The notes: a model not told the origin generated them from the sequence alone. Counted from the first letter of the stretch, positions 8,094 through 16,333 are shown. The stretch is 42,391 nt of DNA from Rhodospirillales bacterium (GCA_028818855.1 JAPPMY010000135.1:1-42391); one strand, 5' to 3'. A program made the numbers and translations.

Positions 8094-8762
8094 TCACCGC
8101 CCTGAGAGAGGCGGGCCGCAGCAGCCGTCCAGGATGACCCGGGTTATGGTCTCGGCCGCAGCGTCGAAGTCCTTGCGCGTGAGCCGGCGCTTCTCCAGCA
8201 CGTCTGCCGCCGTCGCCCCGAAGTCCGCGTAGAACTCGGTGGCGGACCACAGCATGATGAAAAAGTGGCGCGGGTCCACCGGTGCCATCTGCCCCCGGCG
8301 GATCCATTCCTCCACCACGTGGGCCCGCTGGGTGGTCACGTCGCGAATGTGCTGGCGCTGACGCCGCTCCAGAAGCTGCGCACCACGCAATATCTCGTTG
8401 GCAAAAAGGCGTGAGTCGGCGGCATGGCGGCGGGAATACTCGAGCTTGGCACGGATATAGGCGGCGATGGCGTCGCGCGGCTCGCGCTCGGGCACGATAT
8501 GCTCGAAGGCGCGGTCCCAGCCCTCGATCAGCCGCTCGATCAGGGCCGTGTAGATGCTCTCCTTGGTCGGGAAGTAGTAGTAGACGTTGGCCTTGGGCAG
8601 GCCGCTCGCCTGCGCGATTTCCTCCATACGGGTGCCGTGGAAGCCCTTGTCGGCGAAGAGAGCGACGGCGGCGTTCAGGATGCGCTCCTTGTTCCTGGCT
8701 CGGATTCTGGGCTCCGGCCGCTCGCCTCCCGACTCTGCCCGCACCGCTTTCGTCATGCTCAT
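8094..8762 (-). CDS. TetR family transcriptional regulator, RutR-like
   Basis: 222 residues from the ATG at 8762; other starts (TTG 8774, ATG 8756) are close and none has a strong ribosome site. N-terminal TetR helix-turn-helix: KERILNAAVALFADKGFHGTRMEEIAQASGLPKANVYYYFPTKESIY. The C-terminal half (EPRDAIAAYIRAKLEYSRRHAADSRLFANEILRGA, then VEEWIRRGQMAPVDPRHFFIMLWSATEFYADFG) follows E. coli RutR closely as I recall it, RutR being the uracil/thymine-sensing repressor of pyrimidine degradation. It is convergent with the transporter-deaminase-VOC operon. The RutR-like palindrome at 2705-2720 is its likely target (inferred). Ligand is probably a nucleobase or a related ring, unproven. Confidence 0.88.
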   Translation of the reverse strand: MSMTKAVRAESGGERPEPRIRARNKERILNAAVALFADKGFHGTRMEEIAQASGLPKANVYYYFPTKESIYTALIERLIEGWDRAFEHIVPEREPRDAIAAYIRAKLEYSRRHAADSRLFANEILRGAQLLERRQRQHIRDVTTQRAHVVEEWIRRGQMAPVDPRHFFIMLWSATEFYADFGATAADVLEKRRLTRKDFDAAAETITRVILDGCCGPPLSGR

Positions 8763-9291
8763 CCATCGCGTCAAAGGGGTGTCCCGGCGTGTGCCCGCGA
8801 CGCACGCAGTCTAGCCGCCCGGCCTGGACCTGCCACGCTCGTGAAGTTGGTAACCGGATTGCTCGTCGAGGAAGCGATGGAGAGTAGGCCGCGGCAGGCC
8901 GAAGAGAGGACGGTCGCCCACTATGCTCCATATTCAACAGGCTTAGGGGAACAGGAATCAGAAAACCAATATTGCTCGTTATATTTCAATCGTTTACTGG
9001 AAAGATGGGCACTAGGGGGTGGGATTCGGCAGCTCCCGTATCCCATTGAATTCACCTCGTTTTTTGGCCCGTCATCTTGCCAGCCCCACATGCCGCCCAA
9101 CACGATCGATCGGAACATCAGGGACTTCCCAGGCTGCCCCCCCCCCCCCGCACCGTTTCACGATATCTCGGCGGTGCCCGGCACGCGCATCAGCGGTGCC
9201 AACCTCTTCGATTCGGCCCACTCTACGGACCTATATTGGAATGCTGTCAGGGAAGACGACGGTTGCGCACGTGAATTTGGCGCAGGCCCGT
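8763..9291. other. Non-coding junction between chromosomal operon and accessory element
   Basis: No convincing gene. From about 8920 to 9010 composition drops to AT-rich, unlike both sides, and a 13-C run follows at 9137-9149. A minus-strand open frame around 8921-9118 (SSKRLKYNEQYWFSDS) has no recognised family. This is the likeliest place for the left boundary of the element, but no tRNA gene or repeated attachment core could be identified. Confidence 0.4.
9137..9149. repeat. 13-C homopolymer tract
   Basis: Thirteen consecutive C residues in a non-coding stretch. Such runs are slippage-prone in cells and in sequencing, so the exact length here is uncertain. Confidence 0.85.
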
Positions 9292-9507
9292 TCATCGGCG
9301 CCCGATCTCACCCTGCGCCACCGGCCTGCTGGCAGCCCACTCGTCCAAGTCCGACACGCGCCATCTCACCGCGCGCTTGCCGATCTTCACCGGTTCCGGG
9401 AATCGTCCGGCCCGCATTTCGCAATAGATCCAACTGCGCGATACGCCGAACCGCTCCTCCACCTCCTCGCGACGCAGCAGCTCGCGCCCCAGGGTCTCTA
9501 TCATCAT
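9292..9507 (-). CDS. AlpA-family phage/element transcriptional regulator
   Basis: 71 residues, full length for the AlpA family. The sequence LLRREEVEERFGVSRSWIYCEMRAGRFPEPVKIGKRAVRWRVSDLDEW is the classic MerR-like winged-helix pattern of AlpA/excisionase-type proteins: a recognition helix (SRSWIYCEM) and a wing (VKIGKRAVRW). In phage and integrative elements these proteins control excision or integrase expression. It marks the element side of the junction. An integrase is usually next to it; none is visible here, so it must be outside the window or lost. Confidence 0.88.
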   Translation of the reverse strand: MMIETLGRELLRREEVEERFGVSRSWIYCEMRAGRFPEPVKIGKRAVRWRVSDLDEWAASRPVAQGEIGRR

Positions 9508-10314
9508 CGCCAGCTTCCTCTTCCATTGCCGCCGGCCTCACATTTCCCGCCCCGATCTTTCCGCCTACATCAAGGCCGCCGCAGCATCAGCGGACACCGC
9601 GAACCGTGTCGACGGAGGCGGCCGGGGCTTCTCCTAAAGGCGCAACAACCCCTCGAGCGAAAGCCGCCGCCTCATCGTCCGGATCGCCGCGAGGCATGGC
9701 GCTGTCCCGCAGCCCGACAGGACCGCGAGCCCGGGAACGCCGCCACCAGCCTCCCCGCCGACCTCAGCGAGACCGCAACCTCGCTGCTGGGACACCGTGA
9801 TTGGGGTGGCGCCGGCCGTGAATTCCTGTCCTGTTGGCACCGTTGCGAGACCTCATGCGGGGCATCGAAGGCACGCAGAAGAACCCGGCGTCTTACGGCT
9901 GTCAACAGGGAAATATAAATGAAAACAACAGCTTAAGTATGATCCAGTCTGCGCCTGGCCGCACCTGGCCGCCCTGGTCCGCTCACGGCCGCAGCAACAA
10001 ATTCTTGCTTATTCGTGATACTCCGCCCGAAGCAGCCACCTCCACGGTGTCGAGATAGCGCATCTCTGTCATGGCGGGGGCTTCTCCGACGCACAAACCC
10101 CATGGCAACCGTTCCTCCGCCACGGGGACGGGACCGGCGCGGAGATCGTGACCGCCGCCAGCGACCACCCCTCGTTACCCGTGAGAGGCGCCGACCGATC
10201 AAGATCGAATTCTCGTTGCCGGCGCCCTGCCGCGGCCAGGATCACCCAGGCCGCACGCACCCGTATTGTATTCCTGTTGTAGCGCTCACCGATCATCCGC
10301 CCCGTTCTTCTTTC
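9508..10314. other. 800-bp stretch without a supportable gene
   Basis: Open frames exist on both strands but none has a family signature, a good ribosome site or consistent codon use. An AT-rich pocket at about 9908-9950 looks like a promoter or binding region without an obvious downstream gene. Probably decayed element DNA plus the upstream region of the AlpA gene. Confidence 0.4.
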
Positions 10315-10965
10315 CTAGCGGTTGCGGGAGACTCCGCGCTTTCCGCTCCGGTGGCTCGCCAGGGGACCTCGACGGCGGGTGGCGTAGATGCCAAGCACCT
10401 GCCGGATCTCCTGCTCGTCGATGTCCTCAGGATCAAAGGCCCCGCCGCACCACTCCAGCATTCGGGCGTGCTCCTCGTGACTCACATCGAGCATGGCCTC
10501 GAGGAACTCCGTGAAACCATGGGTTCCGCCCACATCTTCCGGCGGACAGCGTCGGGCACCGTCCACGAATGCCGGGTATTCCCCGTCTTCGTCGCCGTCG
10601 CGGACTTCTTCAACGATGACGTCGTGCCGCCAGTCATCGCCGAAGTCATACACATAGAGAAAGCGATCCACACCGCGCTCGGCCAGCGTCTTCAGGCGGA
10701 GCGCCGACGCCTTGTAGGTCTTGCGATCGGAGAGGACGTCGTCATCGGTCGGCACGCCGTATATCCGATCGCCGACCGCGAACTCGTACCAATGGTAATC
10801 CTGCCAGCGAAACGACGCCTGAATTACGTGGTGCAGCGCCTCCATGGTCGACGACAGCGGCACGTCGACCCGCCGCCAGATCTTCGGCTCAAGATCCCGA
10901 AGCTCGATGCGGATGCGCGCCACCGCCTCCATCATGCGCACCGTGCCGGTAGAGGCCGTCCCCAT
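10315..10965 (-). CDS. Plasmid pRiA4b ORF-3 family protein
   Basis: 216 residues. The core ARIRIELRDLEPKIWRRVDVPLSSTMEALHHVIQASFRWQDYHWYEF, then a DYGDDW-type block (YVYDFGDDWRHDVIVEEV), CPPEDVGGTHGFTEFLEAM and a GGAFDPEDID segment are the standard landmarks of this family, named after a gene on an Agrobacterium rhizogenes plasmid. Function is unknown; members are frequent on plasmids and integrative elements. Starts at 10935 or 10932 (MMEAVARIRI) are also plausible. The C-terminal tail (SHRSGKRGVSRNR) is basic. Confidence 0.9.
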   Translation of the reverse strand: MGTASTGTVRMMEAVARIRIELRDLEPKIWRRVDVPLSSTMEALHHVIQASFRWQDYHWYEFAVGDRIYGVPTDDDVLSDRKTYKASALRLKTLAERGVDRFLYVYDFGDDWRHDVIVEEVRDGDEDGEYPAFVDGARRCPPEDVGGTHGFTEFLEAMLDVSHEEHARMLEWCGGAFDPEDIDEQEIRQVLGIYATRRRGPLASHRSGKRGVSRNR

Positions 10966-11166
10966 GGGATATTGTCACCGAAGGCTACACGGCCGACAGG
11001 ACCGTCGGACAACTTCGCGAGTCCGCCCAGCGCGTCGTCGCCCGAGTTGAGTTTCCGATGAACCAATAGGAATGTCTGAGCGAGCAATGATCGGCGCGCG
11101 ACCGCATCCTTGACAGCTCCGTAGCGCCGGTCATCGACGCCGTCTCCATTGCTGCATCAGCGCCGC

Positions 11167-11466
11167 TCAATCACCGTCTTCCCTATCCCCGGAACGGTCG
11201 GCATCGAGATCGACCGCCCTCGGCTTGTGTATTTCGCCCCAGCGCCGGTCGTTTTCACGAAACTGCGCCGCGTACTGCGGAAAGCATCCGTTGAGGATCG
11301 TGCGCATGTCCTCGCAGTCGCGATCGGCCTGCCGCTCTTCCGGGAAGCGGAAGATCTGCTGCACGGCGTAGTGGAATGCCGTTGCAATCAAGTACCTGCC
11401 CCGCGAGCTTTCCAACTTCTCCATCGGGCTCAACTCATCCCAATTCGTCATCTCGTCCATCATCAC
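11167..11466 (-). CDS. Hypothetical protein (99 residues)
   Basis: No family recognised. Start is GTG at 11466 or one of two ATGs at 11463 and 11460. The body (WDELSPMEKLESSRGRYLIATAFHYAVQQIFRFPEERQADRDCEDMRTILNGCFPQYAAQFREND) is mixed helical with charged and aromatic residues and looks like a real soluble protein; the last 20 residues are rich in Asp and Arg. A 7-residue open frame with a much better ribosome site ends 4 bases before the GTG, so this gene may be translationally coupled to it. Confidence 0.6.
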   Translation of the reverse strand: MMMDEMTNWDELSPMEKLESSRGRYLIATAFHYAVQQIFRFPEERQADRDCEDMRTILNGCFPQYAAQFRENDRRWGEIHKPRAVDLDADRSGDREDGD

Positions 11467-11470
11467 CGCC

Positions 11471-11494
11471 TCACCGAGTTCCGCCGATCATCAT
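11471..11494 (-). other. Possible 7-codon leader ORF
   Basis: ATG-ATG-ATC-GGC-GGA-ACT-CGG-TGA (MMIGGTR) on the minus strand, 6 bases after a perfect GGGAGGGGAG ribosome site (11501-11510) and stopping 4 bases before the start of the 99-residue gene. Could couple or gate translation of that gene. No known leader peptide matches it. Confidence 0.35.
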
Positions 11495-11707
11495 ATCGAT
11501 CTCCCCTCCCATTATCGTTTCCTGGGCGGATCGAAGCGACTCCCGCTGTCGCACACTGCCCGACGCCCGGGCCGTCTTCCCGTTTCCCCCGCACAGCTCC
11601 TTCCACACGGCCTTAGCTGCCGATGTGCGGACCTCTCCCGTTTCCCGCTGCGTCCTCGAATCCCTTCGCCCTTCATCCGTCGCGCTAAACGCCGGGAGGC
11701 TGGGGCC

Positions 11708-11755
11708 GGCCCGTGAGGGCCCAAGCCAGCGGCGCGAGAGGGAGTCTCCCGCCGC
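11708..11755 (+). ncRNA. Structured 5' leader of the NADAR gene (leader family copy 1)
   Basis: First hairpin GGCCC-GTGA-GGGCC (11708-11721); second hairpin GCGGCG (11729-11734) with CGCCGC (11750-11755), whose interior contains CGAGAG and an inner GGGA/TCCC pairing. The second stem with GAGAG in its tip recurs before five other genes of the element. Likely a cis-acting mRNA structure. Confidence 0.5.
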
Positions 11756-11784
11756 GGAGGCAGCCGTCCGCGAGTGAGGAACCC

Positions 11785-12360
11785 ATGCGCATCTATAGTA
11801 AGGAGCAGGCCTGCGGCTTTCGCTACACCAGGGCGGCGTGGGGCGAGCTCAGCAACTTCTTCCCCCTCGCCGTGCCGATCACCGCGGGCCCGTGGAGCTT
11901 CGGGACGTCCGAGGCCGCCTACCAGGCCTGCAAGTTCCCTGCGCACCCCGGCGTCCAGCAACGCATCGCCGAGGCCCCGACGGCGCGGCAAGCAGCCGCC
12001 ATTGGCCGCACGCCCAGTCTCGGGATCGACCCCGGCTGGAACGCGCAGCGCGTCGACGTCATGCGCTGGGTGTTGCGCATGAAGCGCGAGGCCAACCTGG
12101 ACGAGATCGACGCGCTGCTCGCCGCGACCGGCGAGCGCCCCATCGTCGAGGTCTCGACCCGCGACCCCTGGTGGGGCGCACGGCCCGCGGGCGACCGCTT
12201 CGAGGGCCACAACGTCCTCGGCAGGCTCTGGATGGAATTGCGACAGCAGCTTCGCGCAAACGATCCTGCCGCACTCTCCGCCGCGTGGGCCGGCCGTATT
12301 CGCGCCGGCCGCCTTTCCGAAGCCGCCACCGTTCAGCCGACAGCGCCGCAGAACGCCTGA
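11785..12360 (+). CDS. NADAR family protein (YbiA-like N-glycosidase fold)
   Basis: 191 residues from the ATG at 11785 with GAGGAA just upstream. Landmarks of the NADAR/YbiA family: FRYTRAAWGELSNFFPLAVPI (the LSNF block), the SEAAYQACKFP helix carrying the likely catalytic Glu, a basic GRTPS region, MRWVLRMK, and the C-terminal GHNVLGRLWMELR. Known members hydrolyse N-glycosidic bonds, either in unstable riboflavin precursors or removing ADP-ribose from guanine bases as an antitoxin to guanine-specific ADP-ribosyltransferases. No such toxin gene is adjacent, so the role here (metabolite clean-up or anti-phage/antitoxin) is open. The last 25 residues look disordered. Preceded by a structured leader. 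Confidence 0.88.
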   Translation: MRIYSKEQACGFRYTRAAWGELSNFFPLAVPITAGPWSFGTSEAAYQACKFPAHPGVQQRIAEAPTARQAAAIGRTPSLGIDPGWNAQRVDVMRWVLRMKREANLDEIDALLAATGERPIVEVSTRDPWWGARPAGDRFEGHNVLGRLWMELRQQLRANDPAALSAAWAGRIRAGRLSEAATVQPTAPQNA

Positions 12361-12436
12361 CCGCCTCCAAGCCCACCACCGCAGACCGCGTCCGCCCGCT
12401 GCCCCCAGCCGGCAAGCGGGGCGGGCGCTCGGGTTC

Positions 12437-12470
12437 GGGCGAGGCCGGACGTCGAGAGGCGTCCGCGCCC
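12437..12470 (+). ncRNA. Structured 5' leader of the MoxR gene (leader family copy 2)
   Basis: Outer stem GGGCG (12437-12441) with CGCCC (12466-12470), inner stem GGACG (12447-12451) with CGTCC (12460-12464), loop TCGAGAGG. The tip again carries CGAGAG. The gene start follows 24 bases later, after GGAGG. Confidence 0.5.
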
Positions 12471-12494
12471 ACTTCCTGCCATCCGGAGGCGCCC

Positions 12495-13520
12495 ATGACC
12501 GATCCCGACACCATCTCCGCTGACTACACTCTGCGGCCAAGCGAGCTCGCCGCCACCCTCAAGGTCCTCGTCGAAGCCAGGCAGCCCGTGATGCTCTGGG
12601 GAGCCCCCGGAATCGGCAAGAGTGAGGTCGCGCAGCAGGTCGCCGCCGAAGGCGGCCGCACGTACTGCGACGTCCGGGCGCTGCTCCTCGATCCCGTCGA
12701 CCTGCGCGGCATCCCCTGGCGCGACAGCGACAACCGCACCCGCTGGGCGCCCCCCGACTTCCTGCCGCCCACGGACAGCACCGCGCTCTGGCTCGTCAAC
12801 CTGGAGGAGCTCCCCTCCGGCGTGCCGATGGTGCAGGCGGCGCTCTTCCAGCTCGTCCGCGACCGCAAGTGCGGCGAGTACGAGCTCCCCGAAGGCGCCT
12901 CGATCATGGCCTGCGGCAACCGCGAGGGCGATCGCGGCGTCACCCACCGCATGCCGACGCCACTGGCCTCGCGCTTCGTCCACCTCGAGATCAAGGTCGA
13001 CCCGTCGGACTGGTGCGAATGGGGAGCCGCGAACGGAATCGCGCCCGAGACTCTCTTCTTCATCCAGCTCAGGCCGGAGCTGCTTCACCAGTTCGATCCC
13101 CAGTCGCGCGACGCGGCCTTCGCATGTCCCAGGACATGGGAGTTCGTCTCGAACGTCGTGAACCGGCGCGGCAGCCTCGACCCGGCCGCCGAGCGGGCGC
13201 TGTTCCGGGGCGCCGTCGGCGAAGCCGCGGCGGTCGAGTTCTCGGCCTTCCTCAAGGTCTGGCGGGAGCTGCCCCATCCCCGGGCCGTCATCGACGATCC
13301 CGACAATGCACTGGTCCCTGAGAACGCGAGCGCGCTGATCGCGCTCTGCGGCTCGCTCTACCGAATGGCAGACGACGTCAATCTCGGCTCGATCGTCTCC
13401 TACGCCATGAGGCTCAGGCGCGAGGTGGGCGAGTTCCTCGTCGGCTCCTGCATCCGCCGCGAGCCCGACCTCCAGCGCACCGACGCCTTCATCCGCTGGG
13501 CCGCAGCGAGGACCCAGTAA
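12495..13520 (+). CDS. MoxR-type AAA+ ATPase
   Basis: 341 residues from the ATG at 12495, 6 bases after GGAGG. Walker A is GAPGIGKS (about residues 35-42). The Walker B region reads LWLVNLEELPSG: Glu residues are kept but the usual Asp-Glu pair is Glu-Glu. Sensor 1 region is IMACGNREGDRG, followed by an arginine-finger-like MPTPLASRFVHLEI. The pattern is that of MoxR/RavA-like ATPases, which remodel partner proteins together with a VWA-domain protein. That partner is two genes downstream, with a DUF3150 gene between them: a known three-gene layout. Probably an ATP-driven chaperone module; target unknown. Confidence 0.9.
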   Translation: MTDPDTISADYTLRPSELAATLKVLVEARQPVMLWGAPGIGKSEVAQQVAAEGGRTYCDVRALLLDPVDLRGIPWRDSDNRTRWAPPDFLPPTDSTALWLVNLEELPSGVPMVQAALFQLVRDRKCGEYELPEGASIMACGNREGDRGVTHRMPTPLASRFVHLEIKVDPSDWCEWGAANGIAPETLFFIQLRPELLHQFDPQSRDAAFACPRTWEFVSNVVNRRGSLDPAAERALFRGAVGEAAAVEFSAFLKVWRELPHPRAVIDDPDNALVPENASALIALCGSLYRMADDVNLGSIVSYAMRLRREVGEFLVGSCIRREPDLQRTDAFIRWAAARTQ

Positions 13521-13547
13521 CCCCCTGCCTATCGGGAGACTACACCC

Positions 13548-14444
13548 ATGAACCTCACCCACGACGCCATGCTGGTCAGCTTGCGCATCACCGCCTGGTC
13601 CGGCCGGCTCTACGACCGCCAGGCCTCCAACCACGTCGCGGCCCACCACGACGCGGCCGCGAGCGCCGGCAGGTACAACAAGCGCCTGCTGCCCAAGGCC
13701 GCCTTCGCCGCCCTCACCGCCACCGTGAGCGAAGCTCGCGCTCAGCACTACGCCAACTCGCTTCCCTGGGACGACCAGGGGAGCCGGCTGCTCACGGTGG
13801 CCAACTACGAGACCTACACCGAGCTCATGGACGCCTTGCGCGAGCGCATGGTGCGCGAACGCGCCCGCTTCATCGAGGACTATGACGACAACGTCGACCG
13901 CGCCCGGCTCGACCTGGGCAAGCTCTTCCGCATCGGGGACTACCCGTCGAAGGAGGCGCTACAGGGCAAGTTTGGGATCCGCTACCGCATCGTGCCCGTG
14001 CCGGACGCGGACCACTTCATGGCGAAGCTCGCGAGCGACGACACCGAGCGGGTCAAGCGCGGCATCGAGCGCGAGATCGAGGAGCGCCTGCACGACGCCG
14101 TGGGCGATCTCTACCGGAGGCTCGGCGAGGCGGTCGAGCGAGTCTCCGAGCGCCTCACCGAGGACGCGGAAGGCAAGCCTCTCGTCTTCCGCGACACGAT
14201 GATCTCCAACGTCCGCGACCTGGTCGACGTGGTGCCCCGCCTCAACATCTTCGGGGACGACCGGCTCGCCAGCCTCTGCCAGGAGGTGAAGGACAGGATC
14301 GCCCACGCCGATCCGGCGACGCTCAGGCCGTCGCCCGGCTTCAACCCGAACGTCCGGCGCCAGGTGAAGCGCGACGCCGATGCGCTGATGGAGAAGTTCG
14401 CGGGGTATTTCGGGACCCCTGCCGTCGACCGGGAGGCCGCGTGA
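13548..14444 (+). CDS. DUF3150 domain protein
   Basis: 298 residues, start supported by GGGAG upstream. It opens MNLTHDAMLVSLRITAWSGRLYDRQAS, typical of DUF3150 proteins, then a long charged helical part (ERMVRERARFIEDYDDNVDRARLDLG and RVKRGIEREIEERLHDAVGDLYRRLGEAVERVSERL) likely to form coiled coil. No catalytic motif. DUF3150 genes commonly sit between a MoxR ATPase and a VWA-like protein in phages and integrative elements, as here, so the product is probably a scaffold or substrate adaptor. Its TGA overlaps the next ATG (TGATG at 14442-14446). Confidence 0.82.
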   Translation: MNLTHDAMLVSLRITAWSGRLYDRQASNHVAAHHDAAASAGRYNKRLLPKAAFAALTATVSEARAQHYANSLPWDDQGSRLLTVANYETYTELMDALRERMVRERARFIEDYDDNVDRARLDLGKLFRIGDYPSKEALQGKFGIRYRIVPVPDADHFMAKLASDDTERVKRGIEREIEERLHDAVGDLYRRLGEAVERVSERLTEDAEGKPLVFRDTMISNVRDLVDVVPRLNIFGDDRLASLCQEVKDRIAHADPATLRPSPGFNPNVRRQVKRDADALMEKFAGYFGTPAVDREAA

Positions 14445-15823
14445 TGGCCGCCCGCCGGGAATCGGCGCGCCGCGTCAGCGATTGCGTGACCGCGCTGCTG
14501 CGCGACCAGCCCTTCTTCGGCAGCCTCGCGCTCAGGCTTCCGATCAGGCCGGACCCGGCCCGCGAGACCCTCGCGAGCGACGGACGCGAGATCCGCTATT
14601 CGCCCGACTGGATCGCCAACACCGACGCCGATTTCATCAAGACCGCGATCGGGCGCGTGGTGCTGGCCTGCGCGCTCAAGCACCACACGCGGCGGGGCGA
14701 GCGGGACTTCGGGCGCTGGCAGCAGGCCTCGCAGCTCGTCACCCACGGGCTCTTGCGCGACGCGGGCTTAAAGCTCCCGCCGGACGCCGAGGCCTGGGAC
14801 GGGATCAGCGTCGAGCAGGCCTACGACCGCTTGCCCGAACCTCAGGAGGGCGAGGAGGAAGGCAGCGGCGGACCGTCATCGGCAGGCGACGGCGCAGCCG
14901 GTCCGCAACCCGACGATAACGACGGCAACGGCGATAAGGTCGACGACGGCGCTGACCACGGCGGCGGAAACGACCACGGCAACCCTGACGCTGATGACAG
15001 CAACGGGCCCGCCGCATCCGACGACGCCGATCCTCAAGCCGAGGAGGGTCCGGGCGGAGACGGCCAATCCGATGCCCCCGCGAGCTGCGATCCCTCCGGC
15101 ACCGGCGAGGTGATGGACTCACCGGGGTGCACTGGCGACGACGCAGGCGCCGGCCAGGCGTCGCCCGACGTCTCCGCCGAGGAGCAGGATTGGGACGAGG
15201 CCATGCACCAAGCCCTGAATCTTGCCAAGGCGCAGGGCAAGGCGCCCGGCGCGGTGGAGGAGACCATCCGGGACGCCCACCGCAGCACTCTCGACTGGCG
15301 CTCGCTGCTGCGTCGCTACATGACCGACGCGGCCAAGAGCGACTATTCCTGGAGCGTGCCCAACCGGCGCTTCATCGACTCAGGGCTCTATCTCCCCTCC
15401 ATCCGCTCAGAGGGGATGGGCACGCTCGCGGTCATCATCGACACCTCCGGCTCGGTCGACAGCGACGCTCTCGCGGCGTTCTGGTCGGAGGTGCGCGAGG
15501 TCACGGCCGAGATCGAGCCCGAGCGCATCGTCGTGCTCCAGGTCGATGCCGCGGTGCAGGACGAGGAGCACTACGCGCCGGGCGAGCTGCCCGAGGAGAT
15601 CGTCGTCAAGGGACGCTGGGGCACCGACTTCCGGCCGGGCTTCGCCCGCCTCGCGGAGCAGGGAATCGAGCCTGCCGTGTGCCTGTATTTCACGGACATG
15701 GACTGCGACCGCTACCCCGAGGTCGAGCCCGGTTTCGACGTCCTCTGGTGCGATTACGGCACCGCCGCCGGTTTCGCTCCGGCACCCCCGCCCTGGGGCG
15801 AGCACATCAGGATCGGGGATTGA
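14444..15823 (+). CDS. VWA-like metal-binding protein (DUF2201 type), MoxR partner
   Basis: 459 residues from the ATG at 14444, which overlaps the previous stop and has GGGAGG at 14431-14436. The N-terminal domain (IRYSPDWIANTDADFIKTAIGRVVLACALKHHTRRGERD, then RWQQASQLVTHGLLRDAGLKLP) resembles the DUF2201 N-terminal peptidase-like domain, with a degraded zinc-type HH region. Residues about 135-250 are a very acidic Asp/Gly/Asn-rich linker, probably disordered. The C-terminal VWA-like domain has the MIDAS motif DTSGSVDS (about 332-339), then TDMD near FTDMDCDRYPE. It should bind a divalent metal and work with the MoxR ATPase encoded upstream. Confidence 0.88.
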   Translation: MAARRESARRVSDCVTALLRDQPFFGSLALRLPIRPDPARETLASDGREIRYSPDWIANTDADFIKTAIGRVVLACALKHHTRRGERDFGRWQQASQLVTHGLLRDAGLKLPPDAEAWDGISVEQAYDRLPEPQEGEEEGSGGPSSAGDGAAGPQPDDNDGNGDKVDDGADHGGGNDHGNPDADDSNGPAASDDADPQAEEGPGGDGQSDAPASCDPSGTGEVMDSPGCTGDDAGAGQASPDVSAEEQDWDEAMHQALNLAKAQGKAPGAVEETIRDAHRSTLDWRSLLRRYMTDAAKSDYSWSVPNRRFIDSGLYLPSIRSEGMGTLAVIIDTSGSVDSDALAAFWSEVREVTAEIEPERIVVLQVDAAVQDEEHYAPGELPEEIVVKGRWGTDFRPGFARLAEQGIEPAVCLYFTDMDCDRYPEVEPGFDVLWCDYGTAAGFAPAPPPWGEHIRIGD

Positions 15824-15830
15824 CCTTCGC

Positions 15831-15849
15831 CGGAGGCACGGCGCCTCCG
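15831..15849 (+). terminator. GC hairpin after the VWA gene
   Basis: CGGAGGC (15831-15837), loop ACGGC, GCCTCCG (15843-15849): a perfect 7-bp stem 7 bases after the VWA stop. No T-run follows, so it may be a weak or Rho-assisted terminator or part of the next gene's leader. Confidence 0.4.
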
Positions 15850-15890
15850 CCCCCTCGCCACTCACCGAACGCCAACGGCAGGAGCACGTC

Positions 15891-16277
15891 ATGATGCCCA
15901 CCGCCACATGCCAGTACTGCGGCTGGAACGGCCCGGCCGACCAGTGCGGCCCGCTCGAAAACGCCTGGGAACGAGTCGAGCCCGGAGATCCGATGCCCGC
16001 CGGGGAGTGCCCCGCGTGCAACGCCTCGGCCCTGCTCGACGAGACCAGGCACGAGCCCTGCATCAAGGTCCTCACCACGCAAGTGCCCGAGCGCGCCACG
16101 AAGTTCGGCGTCCGCTCCACCGCCCAGAGCCTCGCCAACGTGATGTGGCATTACTCCCAGCCCTGGAGCTACCGCGTGCAGGACCTCGACCGCTCGGGCT
16201 TCCGCGTCGCCGTCCACCGCGACACGCCGGGCGCCGGCCCGGACCCTTACGGCTATCTGCGCATCGAGCGGGCGTGA
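15891..16277 (+). CDS. Small zinc-ribbon-like hypothetical protein
   Basis: 128 residues from the ATG at 15891 (or 15894), 7 bases after AGGAG. Two Cys pairs near the N-terminus, CQYCGW and CPAC, 30-odd residues apart, could bind one zinc as a ribbon. The rest (KFGVRSTAQSLANVMWHYSQPWSYRVQDLDRSGFRVAVHRD) is mixed and unrecognised. It follows the MoxR-DUF3150-VWA trio in the same direction, but 67 bp away and after a hairpin. Function unknown. Confidence 0.68.
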   Translation: MMPTATCQYCGWNGPADQCGPLENAWERVEPGDPMPAGECPACNASALLDETRHEPCIKVLTTQVPERATKFGVRSTAQSLANVMWHYSQPWSYRVQDLDRSGFRVAVHRDTPGAGPDPYGYLRIERA

Positions 16278-16333
16278 GTCCGGAGCCCGACAGCGACGGG
16301 ACAGCATCGAGGCCCGGCGGACGAACCGGCCCT

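Noticed and set aside
8097..8116. CCGCC-CTGAGAGA-GGCGG hairpin resembling the GAGAG leader loops
   Set aside because: It lies inside the 3' end of the TetR coding sequence on the other strand, outside the element; likely chance.
8921..9118. Minus-strand frame ending RLKYNEQYWFSDSCSPKPVEYGA
   Set aside because: Interesting composition but no homology I can recognise and no ribosome site; kept only as part of the junction.
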